DNA from: CAZNAQ01 sp964585585
Lineage (GTDB): Bacteria > Patescibacteriota > Patescibacteriia > Patescibacteriales > JAGXOH01
Direction of reading: 5' to 3'
Length of the DNA stretch: 26,656 nucleotides
Assembly (NCBI GenBank): GCA_964585585.1
Contig: CAZPEL010000010.1
Location: forward strand, 1 to 26,656
Part shown: piece by piece, positions 1-6,326 of the stretch
Numbering within the stretch: the stretch's first letter is position 1
Layout: each line of letters starts with the position of its first letter
The notes under the pieces: generated by a model
Seen by the model: the letters and a program-made list of their open reading frames with translations, nothing else
Databases searched by the model: none
Told to the model about the DNA's origin: nothing
Made by a program: the position numbers and the translations under genes

Positions 1-2652
1 GAGGTTTATACTTTGGACGAGGTTCGGACCCGGGCGGTGCGAAGCGTTTTTAAATTGATGTATGAGGACGGTTTGATCTATCAAGGTGAGCGGATAGTCA
101 ATTGGTGTCCTCATTGCCATTCCACTTTGTCCGATGATGAAGTGGAATATAAGGAACAGCAAAGCGGGCTTTATACTTTTAAATATAGCCGGGATTTTCC
201 TTTTGCCATCGCCACCACCAGGCCGGAGACCAAGTTGGGTGATACTGCCGTGGCGGTCAACCCGGAGGATGAAAGATACAAGGATTATATCGGCCGGGAA
301 TACGAGGTGGATTTTTTGGGCGTTACTTTAAAGCTCAAGATAGTGGCCGATTCCGGAGTGGATCCGGAATTCGGAACCGGCGCCCTGGGGGTTACTCCGG
401 CCCATTCCATGGCGGATTGGGAATTGGCGGAAAAACATGGTTTGGATATGGTCCGGGTTATAGACGAGGACGGTCGGATCAAGGAGGGCTTTGGCGATTT
501 TTCCGGCTCTTCGGTCCAAGAGGCCCGGGACAAAATAGTGGCCAAACTGGAAAGAGAGGGGTTATTGCAAAGCGAGGAAGAGGCGGATAATAATCTATCC
601 GTTTGTTATCGTTGCGATAGCCCAGTAGAGCCCTTACCCAGTTTGCAATGGTTTATTGATGTTAATAAAAAGATACCCAAATTTGGCCAATCTATAAAGG
701 AGCTGTGCTCTGATGCGGTCCGCAAAGGCGTCTTTGACCGCAATAAGATCAATATTATCCCGGAAAGGTTTGAAAAGCATTATTTCCATTGGATAGACAA
801 TCTTCGGGATTGGTGCATTTCCAGGCAGATCTGGTTCGGCCACCAGATTCCGGTTTGGTATAACGACAAAAGTCAAAAATCAAAAGTCAAAAATCAAAAA
901 TGCTTGAATTTCCGCCGGAAAGACATTTTTCAAGCAATTAAAAAGGGTGAAAAGACCGTTGAGACCAGGGCTTTGAATCCGGAGGAAAAGGACAGATATT
1001 TCGGGGATATTAAAGAGGGAGAAGAAGCTTTCTTGAATTTAAAACAAGAAGATCATATTTTGGATAGCTTAAGGACTAAAATCAAAAGAGTGAAGATATA
1101 TAATTCGATCGAAGAATTGACTGCCGAAGAGAATATTCAAGAAATAATGCCGGAAGCAAAAACGGAAAAAGACCTAATAGAGCTTTACAACAATATTCCC
1201 GGTTATAAGGATAAAATAGAGGCAAACGGTTTGGTGGCCCTGGAATTAGGGGAAACAGAGGAAGTCCCGGAAAATATCAGTTTGTATGTAGGAGTGGAAC
1301 CCCCGCAGGAAGAGGGTTGGGTTCAGGACGAGGACACTTTGGATACTTGGTTCTCTTCCGGCCTTTGGACCTTTTCCACTATGGCCCATTCCCCGGAGGA
1401 TATAAAAATAGAAGACGGAAAGATAAAAATAGATTCGTCGGATTTTGAGAATTTCCATCCCACTTCGGTTCTGGAGACCGGTTATGATATCCTTTTTTTC
1501 TGGGTGGCCCGAATGATAATCATGACCACCTATGCTGTCGAGGATATCCCTTTCCAAGATGTGTATTTGCACGGCTTGGTCTTGGACGGCAAGGGCAAGA
1601 AGATGAGCAAGTCCAAGGGCAATTCCATCGATCCTTTGGATATGGTGGATAAATACGGGACCGACTCCACCAGGTTGTCCTTGGTTATCGGGTCCAGTCC
1701 CGGCCATGACATTAAGCTAAGCGAAGAAAAAGTGGCCGGTTTCCGGAATTTTGTGAATAAACTTTGGAATGTGGGGCGATTTATTTTGACCACTTACCAA
1801 GAAAAGCAATTGAGTCCGGAGGAATTACAGGAACAAGCCACTGACGCCGATATTTGGATCTGGGAACGGATGCGGGAACTTATAAAAGAAGTTACTTACG
1901 GCTTGCAGAGATATAATTTTTCTTATGTGGGAGAAAGGTTAAGGGATTTTACCCATCACGAATTGGCTGATTGGTATCTGGAGGTCAGTAAATTCGAGGA
2001 CAACAAAGAAGTAAAAAGTCATATTCTATATACTATTTTAAGGGATTTGTTAAAGTTATGGCACCCCTATACCCCTTATGTGACCGAAGTTATGTGGAGC
2101 CATTTCAATGATAGCGATCTGATAGTGGCGGAGTGGCCGAACGCCTCCGAGTACCAGTTGAACTGGCCTCGCCGGGGCGGGGAGAATTTTGATCTGATCA
2201 AGGACATTATTGCCTCTATTCGCAACGCCCGGGCGGAAAACCAAGTGGAGCCGGGTAAGAAAATAAAGGCCCGGATCCGGGCCGGAGAAAAAAAGGAGAT
2301 CTTGGAGGCCAATCGACCGGTTATCCAAGGTCTGAGGACCAATATCGAAGAGCTGGAAATAAAAGAAAAAGGAGATAAGATCAATGATGCCATTTATGTC
2401 GTGGAAAACGAAGTGGAGATATATTTGGTCGGAGCCATAGACAAGGAAAAGGAAAAGCAGAGATTGGCTAAGCAAACAGAGGAACTGCAAAAGATCCTGC
2501 GAAGCAGCGAGGCCAAATTGAACAATGATGATTTTCTGCAAAAAGCTCCCGGCTCTGTAGTAAACAAGGAAAAACAGAAATATGAAGAGGCCCGGGAAGA
2601 ATTAAAAAGATTACAAAAAAAGCAGGAGGAAATAGAAGAGAGTCAACAGTAA
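1..2652 (+). CDS. valS: Valine--tRNA ligase, 5'-truncated, with ASCH-like insert
   Basis: Charges tRNA-Val with valine in the cytoplasm (class I synthetase). The reading frame is open from base 1, so the gene begins upstream and the HIGH motif is outside the window. Visible in order: the WCPHC zinc-type motif (about 103-117), the CP1 editing domain with ATTRPETKLGDTAVAV (about 208-255) and TPAHSMADWE (394-423), the ISRQIWFGHQIPVWY segment ending at 861, KMSKS (1600-1614), the anticodon-binding domain, and a C-terminal charged coiled-coil arm (about 2430-2640). Between the VWY segment and the YVGVEPP/DTWFSSGLW segment the family normally has a short connector; here there are about 140 residues, including an ASCH-like domain. 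The last codons and the stop lie in a heptamer repeat. The identification is certain; the insert is the odd part. Confidence 0.97.
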   Translation, partial: EVYTLDEVRTRAVRSVFKLMYEDGLIYQGERIVNWCPHCHSTLSDDEVEYKEQQSGLYTFKYSRDFPFAIATTRPETKLGDTAVAVNPEDERYKDYIGREYEVDFLGVTLKLKIVADSGVDPEFGTGALGVTPAHSMADWELAEKHGLDMVRVIDEDGRIKEGFGDFSGSSVQEARDKIVAKLEREGLLQSEEEADNNLSVCYRCDSPVEPLPSLQWFIDVNKKIPKFGQSIKELCSDAVRKGVFDRNKINIIPERFEKHYFHWIDNLRDWCISRQIWFGHQIPVWYNDKSQKSKVKNQKCLNFRRKDIFQAIKKGEKTVETRALNPEEKDRYFGDIKEGEEAFLNLKQEDHILDSLRTKIKRVKIYNSIEELTAEENIQEIMPEAKTEKDLIELYNNIPGYKDKIEANGLVALELGETEEVPENISLYVGVEPPQEEGWVQDEDTLDTWFSSGLWTFSTMAHSPEDIKIEDGKIKIDSSDFENFHPTSVLETGYDILFFWVARMIIMTTYAVEDIPFQDVYLHGLVLDGKGKKMSKSKGNSIDPLDMVDKYGTDSTRLSLVIGSSPGHDIKLSEEKVAGFRNFVNKLWNVGRFILTTYQEKQLSPEELQEQATDADIWIWERMRELIKEVTYGLQRYNFSYVGERLRDFTHHELADWYLEVSKFEDNKEVKSHILYTILRDLLKLWHPYTPYVTEVMWSHFNDSDLIVAEWPNASEYQLNWPRRGGENFDLIKDIIASIRNARAENQVEPGKKIKARIRAGEKKEILEANRPVIQGLRTNIEELEIKEKGDKINDAIYVVENEVEIYLVGAIDKEKEKQRLAKQTEELQKILRSSEAKLNNDDFLQKAPGSVVNKEKQKYEEAREELKRLQKKQEEIEESQQ
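868..900 (+). repeat. In-frame heptamer tandem repeat inside valS
   Basis: Four heptamers alternate AAAAGTC and AAAAATC, giving a perfect 14-bp unit twice (868-881 and 882-895) followed by AAAAA. They are translated as a Lys/Ser/Gln-rich linker (KSQKSKVKNQK) directly before the ASCH-like insert. The word type matches the intergenic 7-mer arrays elsewhere in the window. Confidence 0.9.
901..1254 (+). other. ASCH-like domain inserted in valS
   Basis: About 118 residues with the features of ASCH (ASC-1 homology) proteins: an N-terminal helix with IKKGEKTVETRALNPEEKDR, a GDIKEGEEAFL strand, a basic strand IKRVKIYNSIEEL, and a C-terminal PGYKDKIEANGLVALEL segment. ASCH domains are beta-barrel folds related to PUA and are associated with RNA binding or modified-nucleotide handling. 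The assignment is by motif recognition only. The reading frame continues on both sides into normal ValRS sequence, so this is a domain insertion rather than a frameshift. Confidence 0.75.
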
Positions 2653-2672
2653 ACAGTAAATAGTCAACAGTG
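2641..2672 (+). repeat. Heptamer array covering the valS stop codon
   Basis: Four 7-mers of the form AGTMAAY (AGTCAAC, AGTAAAC, AGTAAAT, AGTCAAC) followed by AGT. The first supplies the final Ser-Gln codons of ValRS, and the TAA stop (2650-2652) is inside the second. A reverse-complement set of the same words lies at about 2772-2800, so the two sets can pair. Confidence 0.85.
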
Positions 2673-2682
2673 GTTTGATTCT

Positions 2683-2735
2683 CTCCCCTTTTCAAGGGGA
2701 GATCAAGAGGGGTTGGCGTTCTATAGTAGAACCCC
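2683..2735 (+). terminator. Hairpin cluster downstream of valS
   Basis: The first hairpin is CTCCCCTT-TTC-AAGGGGAG (2683-2701). The second has GAGGGG paired with CCCCTC and an inner TTCTA/TAGAA stem (about 2705-2735). A short CCCTT/AAGGG pair follows near 2747. None has a U-run, so this may be an intergenic palindromic repeat rather than a true terminator. Confidence 0.45.
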
Positions 2736-2771
2736 TCCTATCCTCACCCTTAAAAAGGGCACTTAACCTAA

Positions 2772-2800
2772 TTTACTGTTTACTATTTACCGTTTATTGT
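2772..2800 (-). repeat. Inverted partner of the 2641 heptamer array
   Basis: Successive 7-mers TTACTGT, TTACTAT, TTACCGT and TTATTGT are reverse complements of the AGTMAAY words at 2641-2672. The 2641-2800 spacer is therefore a pair of inverted repeats around GC-rich hairpins. Confidence 0.75.
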
Positions 2801-2824
2801 ATGTTTTAACTTAAGATAAATTTA

Positions 2825-2853
2825 TATTGTTGAAAACAATTTCTTTGTATAAT
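2825..2853 (+). promoter_or_regulatory. Candidate promoter for the MscS-like gene
   Basis: A perfect -10 TATAAT (2848-2853) stands 20 bases before the start codon. The upstream -35 region is poor (TTGTTG at 2827-2832 with 15-base spacing). A small ATTGTT/AACAAT hairpin overlaps the -35 region. There is no clear SD before the start. Confidence 0.4.
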
Positions 2854-2873
2854 AATTTCTAATTTATATTTTT

Positions 2874-3923
2874 ATGTGGCAACATCCTATATTCTCTTAT
2901 GTATTTTTAGGTAATCCGATCGGGTCTTGGCTTTTGGCTCTGGCTGTTTTTGTCGGTTCTTGGATAATCCTAAAGCTTTTTTATTATCTGGGTATAGCCA
3001 AGCTAAAGCAATTCAGCCAAAAAACCAAGAATCAGATCGATGACCTGGTCATAGACGGAATTCGGGCTATTCGCTGGCCTTTTTATATCATAGTTTCCAT
3101 TTATGTGGCCCATTTTTTTCTGGATATATCCCCTTGGTTGAATCGAGTCATATTCCTGGTCTTTTTGGCCGGAGTTGTTTATTATGTGATCCGGTTTTTG
3201 GAAAGATTGGTCAATTACGGAGTGCAAAAATTGATCGAGGCCAAGGAAGGAGAAGGAGAAGGGATCATTAAATTGGGCGGTTCGGTGATAAGGCTGTTAT
3301 TATGGTTAGGCGCTTTGCTCTTGATCCTTTCCAATTTGGGTATAAATGTTACTTCTTTGATAGCCGGCTTAGGGGTCGGCGGAATCGCGGTAGCCCTGGC
3401 CCTGCAAAGTATTCTGGGAGACCTGTTCAGCTCTTTGGCCATATTATTGGACAAACCTTTTAAGATCGGAGATTTTATAGTAGTGGGTGATAAAATGGGT
3501 AATGTGGAGAAGGTGGGGATAAAGACCACTCGGATCAGATTATTGGAAGGAGAAGAGCTGATAGTGGCCAACAGTCTTTTAACTAATTCCCATATTCGGA
3601 ATTACGGTCCTATGGAGCAGAGAAGGGTCACTTTTCAGGTTGGCGTAGTTTATGGTACTCCTTTGGAAAAATTGAAAAAAGTTCCCGATATAATCAGAAA
3701 GAGCATTGAGTCCCAGGAAAAAACAGAGGTGGAGTTCGCCACCTTCAAGGAGTTCGGGGATTCCGCTTTGATATTCGATGTTGCTTTTTATATCCATTTC
3801 CCCGAATATGTTGATTACATGAAGACCAGGGAGCAGATCAACCTGGATATAGCCGAAAAGTTCCAAAAGGAAGGCATAGACATGGCCTTCCCGACCACCA
3901 CGGTACATCTAAAGAAGGAATAA
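2874..3923 (+). CDS. MscS-family mechanosensitive ion channel
   Basis: Membrane channel expected to open under membrane tension and release solutes on hypo-osmotic shock. The 349 residues contain four to five hydrophobic segments (about 15-38, 68-84, 90-106, 137-155), then the diagnostic Gly/Ala-rich pore helix (about 156-190, LIAGLGVGGIAVALALQSIL), followed by LLDKPFKIGDFI, the usual start of the beta domain, and a mixed alpha/beta C-terminal domain. The start ATG at 2874 follows a TATAAT box closely. It sits between valS and the pheS cluster with no functional link to either. Family assignment is very secure; whether it is selective or regulated cannot be read from sequence. Confidence 0.93.
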   Translation: MWQHPIFSYVFLGNPIGSWLLALAVFVGSWIILKLFYYLGIAKLKQFSQKTKNQIDDLVIDGIRAIRWPFYIIVSIYVAHFFLDISPWLNRVIFLVFLAGVVYYVIRFLERLVNYGVQKLIEAKEGEGEGIIKLGGSVIRLLLWLGALLLILSNLGINVTSLIAGLGVGGIAVALALQSILGDLFSSLAILLDKPFKIGDFIVVGDKMGNVEKVGIKTTRIRLLEGEELIVANSLLTNSHIRNYGPMEQRRVTFQVGVVYGTPLEKLKKVPDIIRKSIESQEKTEVEFATFKEFGDSALIFDVAFYIHFPEYVDYMKTREQINLDIAEKFQKEGIDMAFPTTTVHLKKE

Positions 3924-3973
3924 AAATTAAGCTAAAAAGGCTTGGATAATTAAAATTTAGAATTTATGATTTG

Positions 3974-4008
3974 TTTCGAATTTCGAATTTCGAATTTCGA
4001 ATTTCCAA
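3974..4008 (+). repeat. TTTCGAA heptamer array
   Basis: Four perfect TTTCGAA copies (3974-4001) and a variant TTTCCAA (4002-4008) directly precede the ATG at 4013. A TTG upstream in the same frame could be taken as a start, but it would make the protein begin with translated repeat, so the ATG is preferred. Confidence 0.9.
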
Positions 4009-4012
4009 AGCT

Positions 4013-4405
4013 ATGACCCTAAAAAGCTATCTAATTCTAATGATGTTCTGCGACTTGGTTTTATGGGGAGTTTTTGGCTATATTATGACCATAGTTGACC
4101 CCTTTGCCACTAATTGGCTGGGTTTGGCCCTTTTTTATGTTTCCTTGTTCGTGGCTTTGAGCGGGGCTTTCGCTGTTTTGGGATTTGTGATAAGGTTTGT
4201 AGGACTAAAAAAGGAATTGGCTTTCCATTCCGTAAAAACTGCCTTTAGGCAATCTTTTTTATTCGCTTTTTTAATAGTGGCCATGTTGCTTTTGCAGGCG
4301 CACGACTTATTTTCCTGGACCAACGCCCTATTCCTGGCCGTGGCCTTAACTTTGTTGGAATTCTTTTTATTGGCCCAGAATCGGGCCCGTTTCAGCAAAA
4401 ATTAA
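4013..4405 (+). CDS. Small four-TM membrane protein, unknown function
   Basis: A 130-residue protein that is almost entirely hydrophobic: segments at about 6-26, 35-58, 81-97 and 104-121, with a basic loop (RFVGLKKEL) between the second and third and a basic C-terminus (QNRARFSKN). I do not recognise a named family. The start was set at ATG 4013 because the upstream in-frame codons are a heptamer repeat. No SD is visible; the repeat occupies its place. The stop is nine bases before pheS, so the two are probably co-transcribed. It may be an envelope protein that simply travels with pheS. Confidence 0.75.
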   Translation: MTLKSYLILMMFCDLVLWGVFGYIMTIVDPFATNWLGLALFYVSLFVALSGAFAVLGFVIRFVGLKKELAFHSVKTAFRQSFLFAFLIVAMLLLQAHDLFSWTNALFLAVALTLLEFFLLAQNRARFSKN

Positions 4406-4414
4406 ATAAAATAT

Positions 4415-5443
4415 ATGCAAGAAAAAATAGACAAGATCAAACAAGAGGCCCTGGATCGGATCGGAAAAGCGGGCTCTGAGGAAGAGCTTTCCCGGTTGGA
4501 AAAGAAATATTTGGGTAGAAAGGGGGAGTTGACCCAAATTCTCAGGGGGTTAAAAGACCTTAGTGGAGAGGAAAGAAAAGAGATCGGCCAAAAGGCCAAC
4601 CGGATCAAGCAGGAACTGGACTCTTCTTTGAACGAGGCCAGGAAGAGGATTTCCGGCGTTTCTTCGAAAGAAGAGTTTACCGATGTTACTCTACCCGGGG
4701 AGGAAATAGAACGGGGTCACTTAAATCCTGTTACCCTGATCCGGAACGAGCTTGAGGATGTTTTTACTTCCTTGGGTTTTATTGTAATGGACGGTCCGGA
4801 ATTGGAAAGCGATTATTATTGTTTCGAGGCCTTGAACATACCCAAATATCATCCGGCCCGGGATATGCAGGATACTTTCTATATCGATAAAAAAAACCAG
4901 GATGGAGAATATGATATGGTTATGAGAACCCACACTTCTCCGGTCCAGATTCGGGGTATGGAGAAATACGGAGCGCCCATAAGAATGGTGGTTCCGGGTC
5001 GGGCCTTCCGGAACGAGGATATAGACGCTTGCCATGAGCATACTTTTTATCAGATCGAATGTTTGATGGTGGATGAAAATATTTCTATTGCCAATTTTCG
5101 AGATGTGGTCAAAGAAATGCTTTCCGGGATCTTTAAGCAGGAGGTCAAGGTCAGATTGCGGCCGGCCTATTTTCCTTTTGTGGAACCCGGTTTTGAGGTG
5201 GACATGAGTTGTACTATCTGCGGTGGTCAGGGTTGCCCCAGTTGCAAGAATACCGGTTGGTTGGAGATGGGAGGGGCCGGCATGGTCCATCCCAATGTTT
5301 TGAAATTCGGCGGAGTGGATCCGGAGGAATATAGCGGTTTTGCTTTCGGTTTCGGTATGGACCGGATCGCCATGATGAAATTCGGGATCAATGATATCCG
5401 GGTCTTCAATGGCGGGAATTTGAAAGACCTGCAACAGTTTTAA
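4415..5443 (+). CDS. pheS: Phenylalanine--tRNA ligase alpha subunit
   Basis: Catalytic subunit of the alpha2-beta2 phenylalanyl-tRNA synthetase (class II). 342 residues, a normal length. An N-terminal coiled coil (about 1-85) is followed by the catalytic core: the motif 1 region around LIRNELEDVF, RTHTSPVQIRGM, motif 2 with PGRAFRNEDIDACHEHTFYQ, a Cys-rich loop (CTICGGQGCPSCKNTGW) and motif 3 GFAFGFGMDRIAMMKFGI near the C-terminus. In motif 2 the usual DATH is DACH. No SD is visible. A Nif3-family gene lies between it and pheT, whereas the two subunit genes are commonly adjacent. Identification is certain. Confidence 0.98.
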   Translation: MQEKIDKIKQEALDRIGKAGSEEELSRLEKKYLGRKGELTQILRGLKDLSGEERKEIGQKANRIKQELDSSLNEARKRISGVSSKEEFTDVTLPGEEIERGHLNPVTLIRNELEDVFTSLGFIVMDGPELESDYYCFEALNIPKYHPARDMQDTFYIDKKNQDGEYDMVMRTHTSPVQIRGMEKYGAPIRMVVPGRAFRNEDIDACHEHTFYQIECLMVDENISIANFRDVVKEMLSGIFKQEVKVRLRPAYFPFVEPGFEVDMSCTICGGQGCPSCKNTGWLEMGGAGMVHPNVLKFGGVDPEEYSGFAFGFGMDRIAMMKFGINDIRVFNGGNLKDLQQF

Positions 5444-5450
5444 TTATTAT

Positions 5451-5490
5451 ATTGTTTTATTGTTTTTATGTTCTAGTGTTTTAATGTTTT
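5451..5490 (+). repeat. Octamer array between pheS and the Nif3 gene
   Basis: Five successive octamers of consensus NWTGTTTT (ATTGTTTT twice, TATGTTCT, AGTGTTTT, AATGTTTT) fill the 52-base spacer up to the ATG at 5496. The TTCTAGTG junction recurs in the arrays at 11872 and 18121. Confidence 0.85.
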
Positions 5491-5495
5491 AATAT

Positions 5496-6239
5496 ATGAA
5501 TACCCAAAAATTAATACAATTCTGCCAAGAATATTTAAAAACTGATCAATTTCAGGATTTTTGTCATAATGGTTTACAAGTGGAAGGCGTTTCCAAGGTA
5601 AAAAAGATCGTAAGCGGGGTCAGTTTGTCCCAGGAGTTGCTCCGGCAGGCAGTAAAAAAAGAAGCGGATATGATAATGGTCCATCACGGGATATTCGGGA
5701 AACAAATAGGTGCCCTTCCGGTGATCGAAGGATTTGTAAAGGAAAGGATAAAGATGCTACTGGAAAACAATATCAACTTGGCCGGTTTTCATTTGCCCCT
5801 GGACGCTCATCCGGAAATAGGTAACAATGCTGCTTTGTGCCAAAAATTGGATCTTAGTAATTTAAAACCCTTTGATATCGGATTTGTGGGAGAACTGGAA
5901 CAGGAAATAAGTTTCCGGGACCTGGTGGACCGGGTGGAGGAAAGATTGAACACCCGGAGTTACACCATTGCCGCCGGTCCGGACAAGATAGGTAAAGTGG
6001 GTATAGTTTCCGGAGGGGCTTCGGAAGATTTTCTGGAAGCCCGGAAGAATGAAGCAGATGTTTTTATAACCGGAGAAGTAAAGGAATTCGTGGTTCGGGC
6101 GGTGGAAGAGACCGGGATCAATTTTATAGCCGCCGGCCATTACAACACCGAAAAGGACGGCATTTACAACTTGGGAGAATTGCTAAAGAAGGAATTCGGA
6201 GTCGAGCATGAATTCATAGACATTCCCTGTGATATTTAA
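5496..6239 (+). CDS. Nif3-like dinuclear metal centre protein
   Basis: A 247-residue member of the NIF3/YbgI/YqfO family (annotated in places as GTP cyclohydrolase I type 2). Family members form ring-shaped hexamers with a two-metal site; the physiological substrate is unsettled. Metal-ligand motifs are visible: MVHHGIFG (His 63-64), GFHLPLDAHPEIGNN (about 97-111) and, near the C-terminus, AAGHYNTEKDG with the final His and Glu. It lacks the large central insertion found in the longer YqfO forms. It lies between pheS and pheT in the same direction, so it is probably co-transcribed with them. Confidence 0.92.
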   Translation: MNTQKLIQFCQEYLKTDQFQDFCHNGLQVEGVSKVKKIVSGVSLSQELLRQAVKKEADMIMVHHGIFGKQIGALPVIEGFVKERIKMLLENNINLAGFHLPLDAHPEIGNNAALCQKLDLSNLKPFDIGFVGELEQEISFRDLVDRVEERLNTRSYTIAAGPDKIGKVGIVSGGASEDFLEARKNEADVFITGEVKEFVVRAVEETGINFIAAGHYNTEKDGIYNLGELLKKEFGVEHEFIDIPCDI

Positions 6240-6242
6240 TTC

Positions 6243-6321
6243 ATTGTTCAATTGCTACATTGCTAAATTGTTGGTAATAGAACAATGGAGCAATGTAACA
6301 ATGTAACAATGTAACAATGTA
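6243..6321 (+). repeat. Octamer array that inverts on itself
   Basis: Octamers ATTGTTCA, ATTGCTAC, ATTGCTAA and ATTGTTGG (6243-6274), a 7-base centre TAATAGA, then reverse-complement type words ACAATGGA, GCAATGTA and ACAATGTA three times (6282-6321). The two halves can fold into a long imperfect hairpin just before pheT. Confidence 0.88.
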
Positions 6322-6326
6322 ATTTT

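Noticed and set aside
901..1254. Insert in valS as an intein or sequencing frameshift
   Set aside because: There are no intein splice-junction residues or endonuclease motifs, and the frame is maintained with normal ValRS on both sides.
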